Shown here piece by piece: positions 44,097-51,293 of a stretch of DNA of 64,000 nucleotides. Below the pieces are notes generated by a model. The model saw nothing but the letters and a program-made list of their open reading frames with translations. It was not told the DNA's origin and did not search any database. Location of the stretch: assembly GCF_001278115.1 (NCBI RefSeq), contig NZ_LIYD01000005.1, positions 1,805,494 to 1,869,493 of the forward strand, written 5' to 3'. How positions within the stretch are numbered: position 1 is the first letter of the stretch; each line of letters begins with the position of its first letter. Made by a program: the position numbers and the translations under genes. This DNA is from Flavobacterium akiainvivens (GTDB lineage Bacteria; Bacteroidota; Bacteroidia; Flavobacteriales; Flavobacteriaceae).

Positions 44097-44176
44097 TTTG
44101 ATTTACTGTTAAATTATTCATTATACCCAATCATATTTGTAAGGATACTTTTATTTTTACATATAAATAAACACAA

Positions 44177-44599
44177 ATGGAAATCATTATTATTAACGGC
44201 CCTAACCTCAACCTGTTAGGCACCCGTGAACCCGAAATATACGGCGGCCGCACTTTTGACGATTACATGGCCGAACTGCAACAAAAGTTTCCTGATATCA
44301 AACTGTCTTATTACCAGAGCAATATAGAGGGCGAAATCATCAACAAGCTGCACGAAACGGGCTTTACCCATACGGGTATCATACTCAATGCCGGGGCATA
44401 TACCCATACCTCAATTGGCATTGGCGATGCTATAAAGGCCATTACCACCCCCGTTGTAGAAGTGCACATAAGCAATACTTTTTCGCGCGAAACCTTTAGG
44501 CATCAGTCGTTTATATCGCCGGTATCGGCAGGAGTCATTATTGGCTTTGGCCTGAAAAGCTATGAGCTGGCATTACAATCATTCATTTACCGTACATGA
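44177..44599 (+). CDS. aroQ: 3-dehydroquinate dehydratase, type II
   Basis: AroQ makes 3-dehydroshikimate in the shikimate pathway. The 140-residue protein has the whole type II pattern: IIINGPNLNLLGTREPEIYG with the catalytic Tyr at 22-24, NAGAYTHTSIGIGDAI near 75-90, VEVHISNTFSRETFRHQSF with the catalytic His, and VIIGFGLKSYELAL at the end. It forms a dodecamer in known cases. Its stop overlaps the next start by four bases. Confidence 0.97.
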   Translation: MEIIIINGPNLNLLGTREPEIYGGRTFDDYMAELQQKFPDIKLSYYQSNIEGEIINKLHETGFTHTGIILNAGAYTHTSIGIGDAIKAITTPVVEVHISNTFSRETFRHQSFISPVSAGVIIGFGLKSYELALQSFIYRT

Positions 44600-47064
44600 A
44601 GCAATTAGCCGTTATACTGTTCCTGTTGTTGGGCTATGTTACTGTAGCCCAGGTTAAAGGCCGTGTTACCGATGCCAAAGGCAACCCCGTGCCCTATACC
44701 GCCATTACCGTTCAGGGAACTTATACCGGTACTTCATCTAACGAAAACGGCTTTTACCAGTTAGAGCTCGCTAAGGGCAAATACATCCTCGTTTTCAGGT
44801 CTATTGGGTTTAAAACCAAAGAAATAGCCATCACTGTAACGCAACAGCCCCTCAATCAGAATATTACCCTTGAAGCCGAAAGCTATACCCTTCAGGAACT
44901 GGTTATTGGCGATGTAAACCCGGCTAAAGACTTTATAACCAGCGCCATAAAAGCGCGAAAGGCTAATGCTGCCAAAACCGCTGAATATGAGGCTGATTTC
45001 TACTCCCGTGGGGTAATGCGCCTCAAGAATGTACCTAAGAGCATACTGGGCCAGGAAATAGGCGATTTAGGTGCCTCAATAGATACTACAACGCATGAAG
45101 GTATACTGTATCTATCTGAAACAGTGTCGCATATAAAATATAAAGACGGCAGGCTCAATGAGCGTGTTGTTGCCAGCAAAACTAGCGGCGATGACGAGTA
45201 CAGCTACAACAATGCCGATGCCGCTAATTTTGACCTGTACCAAAACTACCTGCCCTTTCAGGTTAATGTAATATCGCCCATTGCCGATAACGCCCTTAAC
45301 TACTATGATTATCAACAGGAAAGCACTTTTAAAGATGCTGGTGGCCAGCTGGTTAGCAAGATAAAAGTAACCCCAAAAAGCACCAATACCCCCACCGTTA
45401 GCGGCTATATTTACATTGTTAACAACACCTGGGAGGTATATGCCGCCGAGCTAACCGTTTTGGGCAGCAACATACGCCAACCGTTACTTAACACACTGAC
45501 CATCAGGCAAAATTACAGCTACAACACTACGGCAAAACTGTGGAGCAAAAGCGTACAGGTGGTAGAGTTTGAACTTAGCCTGCTCGATGTAAAGTCCTTA
45601 GGTACATTCACTTATGTATACAGCAACTACAATTACAGCCCGGGTTTTACCAGAGACAGCCTTACCGCCGAGATTCAATACTTTGAACCAGAGGGCAATA
45701 CACGTCCTGACAGCTACTGGGCAGCCAACCGCCGCATACCCCTAACCCCCGAAGAACAAGCCGATTACGCTAAAAAAGGTCGTCTTGAGGAACTTGCCAA
45801 AACCAAGTCCTACCAGGACAGCATAGACCGCGGCCGCAACCGCTTTAACTGGACATCGCCCATACTGGGGTATACCTACCGCAATACCTACGATAAATGG
45901 CAGCTAAACTTCATTGGCATTGCCAGAAGACTGGCTTTCAACACAGTACAGGCCTACTGGCTGGGTCCGGGGGCATCGTTTACCAAGTTTCATGATAATA
46001 ACGGCTACACTACCGTTGGCGCCGACCTCAACTATGGTTTTGCCGAGAAACGCCTGCGTGCTACGGGTTATATTACCCACAAATTCAACAACATAACCAA
46101 GCGTACCGTTACCCTTAGCGGAGGCAGCAGTATAGAGCAGTTTAACCCCGAAAAGCCTATAAACAAGATAGTTAACAGCATCAGCACCCTCTTTTTCAGG
46201 GACAATTACATGAAGCTGTACGATAATAACTTCCTGAGGGTCAACTATGAAGAAGAGGTTCTAAACGGCCTGTACCTGTACGGCAGCTTTGAGTATACCC
46301 GCCGCAGGTCGCTGTTTAACAACACCAACTTCAGTACCCTTAAAGATGCCTACAAACCCTACATGAGCAACAACCCCATGCTGCTTAATGATGACAACAC
46401 AACTCCGGCCTTTACACAGCACAATATGCTAAAAGCCAGCATTATGGCACGCATCAGCTTTGGGCAAACCTACCGCACCAGGCCCAATGGCAGGGAGACC
46501 ATAAGCAATGATAAATACCCCCGCGTGTACCTTAAATATGAGAAGGGTTTTGCCGCCAGTATAGACGATTACAATTTCGACCATCTATCGGCAAGGGTAA
46601 CGTATGATACTGATTTTGGGGACGTTGGTATACTTGGCACCAACTTCCGTGCAGGAAAATTCTTCAATTCCGAGGGGATGTCTTTTGTAGATTACCGCCA
46701 TTTTAACGGCAACCAAACCCATGTGGGCCGTAGCGAGCGCTACCTCAACGTGTTTAACTTCCTGCCTTACTACACACATAGTACTGATAACCAATACCTT
46801 GAAACACATCTGGAACACCATTTCAACGGGTACTTAACCAATTCTGTACCGCTGTTTAACAAGCTAAACTACTATCTTGTAGCAGGTTACCACGCCCTTG
46901 CAATGCCCGACCGCAACCCGTATATGGAATTTACCATAGGGCTCGACAATGTGGGCTGGGGCAAATTCAGGTTGTTGCGCATTGATTACATCCGTTCTTA
47001 TGAAGGAAAATTCTTATCAGACGGGGTAGTTTTCGGGCTTACATTTATCGACTTCCTCGAATAG
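44596..47064 (+). CDS. DUF5686 family outer-membrane protein with N-terminal carboxypeptidase-like domain
   Basis: An 822-residue protein. After a signal peptide (ending TVAQ) comes a CarboxypepD_reg-like domain (VKGRVTDAKGNPVPYTAI, residues 20-100). The DUF5686 region follows with YEADFYSRGVMRLKNVPKSI near 132-152, HEGILYLSETVSHIKY and PTVSGYIYIVNNTWEVYAAEL, then a long strand-rich part that looks like an outer-membrane barrel, ending in GVVFGLTFIDFLE. There is no plug domain, so it is not a classical TonB receptor. It overlaps aroQ by four bases and has a paralogue at 51294-53792. Confidence 0.87.
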   Translation: MKQLAVILFLLLGYVTVAQVKGRVTDAKGNPVPYTAITVQGTYTGTSSNENGFYQLELAKGKYILVFRSIGFKTKEIAITVTQQPLNQNITLEAESYTLQELVIGDVNPAKDFITSAIKARKANAAKTAEYEADFYSRGVMRLKNVPKSILGQEIGDLGASIDTTTHEGILYLSETVSHIKYKDGRLNERVVASKTSGDDEYSYNNADAANFDLYQNYLPFQVNVISPIADNALNYYDYQQESTFKDAGGQLVSKIKVTPKSTNTPTVSGYIYIVNNTWEVYAAELTVLGSNIRQPLLNTLTIRQNYSYNTTAKLWSKSVQVVEFELSLLDVKSLGTFTYVYSNYNYSPGFTRDSLTAEIQYFEPEGNTRPDSYWAANRRIPLTPEEQADYAKKGRLEELAKTKSYQDSIDRGRNRFNWTSPILGYTYRNTYDKWQLNFIGIARRLAFNTVQAYWLGPGASFTKFHDNNGYTTVGADLNYGFAEKRLRATGYITHKFNNITKRTVTLSGGSSIEQFNPEKPINKIVNSISTLFFRDNYMKLYDNNFLRVNYEEEVLNGLYLYGSFEYTRRRSLFNNTNFSTLKDAYKPYMSNNPMLLNDDNTTPAFTQHNMLKASIMARISFGQTYRTRPNGRETISNDKYPRVYLKYEKGFAASIDDYNFDHLSARVTYDTDFGDVGILGTNFRAGKFFNSEGMSFVDYRHFNGNQTHVGRSERYLNVFNFLPYYTHSTDNQYLETHLEHHFNGYLTNSVPLFNKLNYYLVAGYHALAMPDRNPYMEFTIGLDNVGWGKFRLLRIDYIRSYEGKFLSDGVVFGLTFIDFLE

Positions 47065-47114
47065 TGTAATTTCTTACATTTTAAGAAAATTTTAACGCTA
47101 ATTTTTCACTTTTG

Positions 47115-47139
47115 GACTTTGAAATTCAGTTTCAAAGTC
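47115..47139. repeat. 10-bp inverted repeat in a 303-base AT-rich gap
   Basis: GACTTTGAAA (47115-47124) and TTTCAAAGTC (47130-47139) flank TTCAG. Its arms contain the ACTTTG/CAAAGT core of the operators near 7.4-9.1 kb, but with a longer spacer. Related words (AAAGTCGAAAGTCAAAAG) follow directly, and a similar stretch (CAAAGTCCGAAAGT) occurs near 4783. The rest of 47065-47367 shows no gene. Confidence 0.55.
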
Positions 47140-47367
47140 GAAAGTCAAAAGTCAGAAAGTTTTGGGGATGGAAAATCAGAATCTGAAACCAAAATTCATT
47201 CCAAAAAATTCGATGAAAAATTTTTAGAAAATAATTTCATTTTAATTTAGAAAATTTTCGTAATTTTGCAGCATAGATTTTTCCTCCATACTGCCACCTA
47301 AATTTTTCCTTTCAATTTTCAGCTGTCTGAAAACCGGTTTTGCCGTTCTTTGAAATTTTGGGATAAA

Positions 47368-47517
47368 TTATTTTTTCAGGCCGTCAATTTTAGCCCTGAT
47401 AATTTTCATGGCATCAGCGTGTAGCAATACCCTATCCGCGTCTATATCATCAAGACCTTGGTTTATGCTCTTTTTTTGAGCATCTGTCAATCCTGTATAC
47501 CAATCTTTATTTTCCAT
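47368..47517 (-). CDS. Small antitoxin-like protein
   Basis: A 49-residue protein, MENKDWYTGLTD at the start and MKIIRAKIDGLKK at the end. The middle, KKSINQGLDDIDADRVLLHA, has the spacing of the short antitoxin-type proteins common in Bacteroidota (an acidic helix with I..GL.D.D.GR..PH..V/M), which normally precede a ParE/RelE toxin gene. Here it follows, by seven bases, a 93-residue gene that does not look like ParE. It is therefore called antitoxin-like by sequence only. Confidence 0.55.
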   Translation of the reverse strand: MENKDWYTGLTDAQKKSINQGLDDIDADRVLLHADAMKIIRAKIDGLKK

Positions 47518-47524
47518 AATAATA

Positions 47525-47806
47525 CTATTTCCCGCCCTCCAAATTTTTCTTGTTGCGGAAAACGCTGCTTTTAAAGTCCTGTAGCGGTTCGCGGTGGCGG
47601 TAGCGCTCTATGTCTTCCCAGGTGGCACACTTAACGCTCATGGTTTCGCCAAATATTTCCATAGGCAGGCTCACGGCTTCTACCCCGCTAAGGTCTTCCT
47701 TTAAAAAATACTCCATATCCTCAAGGCTGTAAAACCAGTCGCGGTCAAACTGTACTTTGTGTATCGAGGCATCTTTGCGCACTATGGCTTCGGTTATCTT
47801 TTTCAT
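47525..47806 (-). CDS. Small protein paired with the antitoxin-like gene
   Basis: A 93-residue basic-ended protein without signal peptide. The segment FDRDWFYSLEDMEYFLKE recalls the start of BRO-N/antirepressor domains (W-F/Y-S-x-x-D), and the C-terminal WEDIERYRHREPLQDFKSS is helical and basic. Neither resemblance is firm. The reading frame extends to 47854; the ATG at 47806 gives MKKITEAIVRKDASIH. It forms a two-gene unit with the 49-residue gene and may be the toxin or the regulator of a small addiction-like module. Confidence 0.6.
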   Translation of the reverse strand: MKKITEAIVRKDASIHKVQFDRDWFYSLEDMEYFLKEDLSGVEAVSLPMEIFGETMSVKCATWEDIERYRHREPLQDFKSSVFRNKKNLEGGK

Positions 47807-47940
47807 GGCGATGTATGTTGAGTAAACAAAGTTAAGCAATTTGTTGTTTGGCAACAGTGCGCAATACAGGCGTAAAGTTTAACATAAGTTCTGCGCCAAT
47901 GCATTGTAAAAACCTGTAAATTAGCGTAAACCTCAATCTT

Positions 47941-48960
47941 ATGAAACTTTTTATCCTCCTTTTGCTTTTGTGTACCTCAGCCATAAAAGCGCAAAATGTT
48001 GTTTTTGATGCATCCGGCAGGGCAGTTTTTAAACGGGAATATCCGGGCAAAACCGCTGACGAAATTTACAAAGGCGTATATTCATTCATAACATCATATT
48101 ACGGCTACCATGAAGAAAGAATGCAAGCCGACTCCATAACCAAAACATTACATCTACAAAAAGGCGAAATACTTGACGTGCTTTGCCGCAAATATTTTTC
48201 GGGTAAAAAACCCGAAGTAATAGGTGCTTTTGAAATGAGAGTACAAATTACAGATGGAAAAATTGATGGGTACATACAACACCTTAACTTTCACATTTAT
48301 GGTTTAGACTATTATATCGACTTTAAAAAACTACAATCCGGTGAGCCTGACCCTTTAATTTTTGAAAATGAGTATGAAAACTATTGCAACCAGTTTACAG
48401 CATTTTTAAACTGTATGTCGCGAGCTATTACTACCGGTATCTTAAAATATGAATTTGGTATTAACCTTAATAAAGCACTCTATAGCCAACAGCCGTTACA
48501 ACTTAACGAACAGGGGATTGCTACAGCAATCCTGACCTTTGAAAAGGATGAAAGTACGTTGCAGTATCTTGTAGATTCTTTTTTACACAAACACTACTTT
48601 ATGGGCATACCTGTAATTGAACAACCGGAGCCCAACGCAAAAACCATTGTTGTAGAGGGAGGGTTGTTTGATGTATTTAATAACAGGTCATCACATAAAA
48701 CCAATCGTAATCCTATTATTAATGCATCAAACATAATAACCATTAAAGTTGATGGTAATACGGTTAGCCTTACTATACAGCACAAAGATTTTATTGATGA
48801 TAACGACAAAATAATCAGCGCCACTTTTAGTGATGCCCTGCATTCTAAAAACTATTTTAAAGGCACAACAGCCGAACAAAAGCAGTATTTAATCAAAAAT
48901 TACAACACTTTTTTAAGCAGCCTTAAGTATTATATTGATAAGGGCGAAATGGGGCAGTAA
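47941..48960 (+). CDS. Secreted protein, possibly DUF4468-like
   Basis: A 339-residue protein with a signal peptide ending AIKAQ. The first 160 residues (VFDASGRAVFKREYPGKTAD, then FEMRVQITDGKIDGYIQHL) resemble the periplasmic DUF4468 domain, a TBP-like fold; the rest (DVFNNRSSHKTN, ITIKVDGNTVSLTIQHKDF) may be a second copy. The assignment is tentative. It is divergent from the 47525 gene, with 134 bases between the starts. Confidence 0.65.
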   Translation: MKLFILLLLLCTSAIKAQNVVFDASGRAVFKREYPGKTADEIYKGVYSFITSYYGYHEERMQADSITKTLHLQKGEILDVLCRKYFSGKKPEVIGAFEMRVQITDGKIDGYIQHLNFHIYGLDYYIDFKKLQSGEPDPLIFENEYENYCNQFTAFLNCMSRAITTGILKYEFGINLNKALYSQQPLQLNEQGIATAILTFEKDESTLQYLVDSFLHKHYFMGIPVIEQPEPNAKTIVVEGGLFDVFNNRSSHKTNRNPIINASNIITIKVDGNTVSLTIQHKDFIDDNDKIISATFSDALHSKNYFKGTTAEQKQYLIKNYNTFLSSLKYYIDKGEMGQ

Positions 48961-49010
48961 AAGATTTCCGGTAGATACACATTAAATGTGTCTCACGCAC
49001 AGATAATAAC

Positions 49011-49403
49011 CTATTCTTCTCCTTTCTCAATAGCATCGCTGCCTAATTCTTCAACCGAAAACCCTGCATTTAAAATAGCGGTGGTATCTGTTATTTCTTT
49101 AGTAAAATCAACCGTGATTTTATTCGGGTCGAGGGTTGAATAGTACATTACATAAAAATGCTTGAGTTTATCCCTGTAATTATCCGGGCAATCATCATAG
49201 CCATTCTTAAATTTTACACCATCAATATAATACCTTACCCGCGCCTGAGATGATTTGTTAGCGTGGTAGCAATAGGTAAACTTGCAAATGGTTGTGCCCT
49301 TGTGCTCTGCTATTTCTTTACGATAGGTATCTTTTCTCAGGGTAGCAAAAAGCACTACACCAATTAAAAAAACAAGCACAATGTAGCCACCGTATTTACC
49401 CAT
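49011..49403 (-). CDS. Membrane-anchored protein of unknown function
   Basis: A 130-residue protein with one N-terminal helix (GGYIVLVFLIGVVLFATL) and a small extracytoplasmic domain containing three cysteines (TICKFTYCYHA, YDDCPDNY) and the strand YYIDGVKFKNGY. It recalls DUF3592-like domains but is not identified. It starts 18 bases after the cytochrome gene stop and so may share its transcript. Confidence 0.65.
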   Translation of the reverse strand: MGKYGGYIVLVFLIGVVLFATLRKDTYRKEIAEHKGTTICKFTYCYHANKSSQARVRYYIDGVKFKNGYDDCPDNYRDKLKHFYVMYYSTLDPNKITVDFTKEITDTTAILNAGFSVEELGSDAIEKGEE

Positions 49404-49421
49404 TTAATTTAGCTTTTACAG

Positions 49422-49997
49422 TTAAACCCTTGCCCCCTCCCCGCTTATTATCTTGCTTATAATGCCGCGTTCTTTATCGCCATCAGCCGCCACAACACCC
49501 ACAAGGTGCAGGCCTATAAACGCCACCATGTAGTACAGGGAGAGCTTGTGTATTTCTTCATTAATATCGTGTATGCTGTCCGGGCCAAACTTAATAATAA
49601 GCCCGGTTAGTAATGATGTAGCCGTAAAAACATAAAACAGCACATACACCCACGAGCGGAATCTTTGGTAACCCGTTAACCCACCCTTAAGCGGACTGTA
49701 AAACGCAGCGCCCTGCACACGGGTTATAACCATCCTGATGATAAAAAGGCCGCACAGCACATAACCCGCAATGGTATGCGTGTTCCACATGGGGCGGCGC
49801 ACGTCTTTACCTATCTTGCCGGCCAGGTCGTTATCTATGATCATACCTTCATTTTCCAGGCTGCTTTGAATAATGCCACCCATCTGGCCTTTGTTCATCC
49901 AGCCCAGGCGCAATAATACCGTTAACAAAAGGTATAAAAACGTAAAGGCAATAGCCCAGTGTATAAGCCTGCTGGCTAATGAAAATCGTTTATCCAT
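49422..49997 (-). CDS. Cytochrome b561/hydrogenase-type b subunit domain protein
   Basis: A 191-residue protein with four membrane helices (HWAIAFTFLYLLLTVLL; HTIAGYVLCGLFIIRMVI; SWVYVLFYVFTATSLLTGLII; LSLYYMVAFIGLHLVGVV). Histidines in the first, second and fourth helices (LIHWAIA, NTHTIAG, GLHLVG) are in position to bind two b hemes, as in the cytochrome b561 group. It would pass electrons within the inner membrane. No hydrogenase, formate dehydrogenase or c-type partner gene is adjacent. Confidence 0.85.
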   Translation of the reverse strand: MDKRFSLASRLIHWAIAFTFLYLLLTVLLRLGWMNKGQMGGIIQSSLENEGMIIDNDLAGKIGKDVRRPMWNTHTIAGYVLCGLFIIRMVITRVQGAAFYSPLKGGLTGYQRFRSWVYVLFYVFTATSLLTGLIIKFGPDSIHDINEEIHKLSLYYMVAFIGLHLVGVVAADGDKERGIISKIISGEGARV

Positions 49998-50034
49998 TAT
50001 GTAGTTTGATTCTTATTTCGGATTATACTAAAAC

Positions 50035-50934
50035 TTATCCATGCACCATATCAGCTGGCTCTATGTGTATGTGCACATGCGCCATTTGCGGGTACAACTG
50101 CTTAATGTGGTCCTGCACGGCGTGGGCAATATCGTGCCCCTGCGCCACGGTAAGGTCTTTGTTTACCCAAATGTGCATATCGGCGTGGCTCATAATACCC
50201 ATTTTCCTTATGTGGCATTTTTCAACAAGCACCACCCCGGCCACTTCGGCGGCACAGTTTCTCACACTTTCGTTCAGGGCGGGGTCAAGGTCTTCGTCCA
50301 GCAGTTCGCCTATCGCGGGGCGTGCAATCAGGTAAGCGTTAATAACAATAACCACAGCTGCCAGTAATGCTGCCCAGTCGTCGGCCTCCTCATATCCGGG
50401 GCCGCCCAGTAGCGCAATGCCTATACCTATAACCGCCGCCGCAGATGTTATGGCATCGCTCCTGTGGTGGAAAGCATCGGCCTTAACCGCACCGCTGTTT
50501 ATTTCCTCGCCTGTTTTAAGCACATAGCGGTATAAAATTTCTTTGGTAACAATAACCGCCAGCAAAATAATCAGCGTCCACGGGGCAGGTGTTTTGTGTG
50601 GGGTTTGTATGTTGTGTATGCTCTCTACGCTTATAATAACCGCAGCAGCAACTAAACCTAACGATATGCCCAGGGCTATAAGCGCCTCTGCCTTGCCGTG
50701 GCCATACGGGTGGGCTTTATCGGCCGGGCGGCTGCTCCACTTAAGGCCTATGTACAGCAGGCCGCTGGTAACAATATCGGTAAGGCTTTCAATAGCATCG
50801 GCAATAAGGGCATAGCTGTTGCCAAAAATACCCCCAAGCGCCTTTGCCACAGCCAGAACGGTGCTGACCAGTATGCCCGTAAGGGTGGTTTTTAGCCCGG
50901 CGGCCACAGCGTTTTCCTGATGCGATTGCTCCAT
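50035..50934 (-). CDS. Cation diffusion facilitator (zinc/iron-type) efflux transporter
   Basis: A 299-residue CDF transporter. The first metal-site helix has YALIADAIESLTDIVTSG (here Ala-Asp-Ala-Ile-Glu, with the usual His/Asp partly replaced), followed by HPYGHGKAEALIALG; the second has KADAFHHRSDAITSAA with HxxxD. The cytoplasmic dimerisation domain follows helix VIVINAYLIARPAIGELLDE and ends with HADMHIWVNK and MAHVHIHIEP. It exports Zn2+, Fe2+ or another divalent cation in exchange for protons; the metal cannot be told by eye. It lies 37 bases from the cytochrome b gene. Confidence 0.92.
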   Translation of the reverse strand: MEQSHQENAVAAGLKTTLTGILVSTVLAVAKALGGIFGNSYALIADAIESLTDIVTSGLLYIGLKWSSRPADKAHPYGHGKAEALIALGISLGLVAAAVIISVESIHNIQTPHKTPAPWTLIILLAVIVTKEILYRYVLKTGEEINSGAVKADAFHHRSDAITSAAAVIGIGIALLGGPGYEEADDWAALLAAVVIVINAYLIARPAIGELLDEDLDPALNESVRNCAAEVAGVVLVEKCHIRKMGIMSHADMHIWVNKDLTVAQGHDIAHAVQDHIKQLYPQMAHVHIHIEPADMVHG

Positions 50935-51171
50935 AACTATTCAAAAAAATTAAGTACCGGCAATAAACTGCCCTGTGTATTTTAGTATTGGCAAAAATAC
51001 GGCAAACCCACGTTTTCTGCACCCCCTAAATGCTAAAGTTATACACGCCCGTATTACCTTTACATTATGTTTTTTAGAAATATTTTGTAACAAAATACAC
51101 ACAAATGCGTTCTAATGGGCAACCAATTTTATCTTCATGCAACCATTTTAAAAGTAAAAACGTCTATTACT

Positions 51172-51251
51172 CTGTTGAGGGTTGGGAGTTGCGGGTTCCC
51201 TGAACGTTCAGGTCGTCCACAACTTTAAAAACAACTCCCAACCCCCAACAG
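51172..51251. repeat. 20-bp inverted repeat enclosing a 14-bp palindrome
   Basis: The arm at 51172-51191 (GAGGGTTGGGAGTTG core) is inverse-complementary to 51232-51251 at 19 of 20 positions. Inside lies CCTGAACGTTCAGG (51199-51212), a perfect palindrome. A direct relative of the left arm, 16 of 20 identical, is at 53802-53821 on the far side of the next gene. The 359-base gap 50935-51293 has no gene. Confidence 0.7.
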
Positions 51252-51293
51252 TTAACCGTTAACCAACCAATAAACCAATATTTAAACCGATAC

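Noticed and set aside
44596..47064. Classical TonB-dependent receptor for the DUF5686 proteins
   Set aside because: The N-terminal domain is shared with such receptors, but no plug motif follows.
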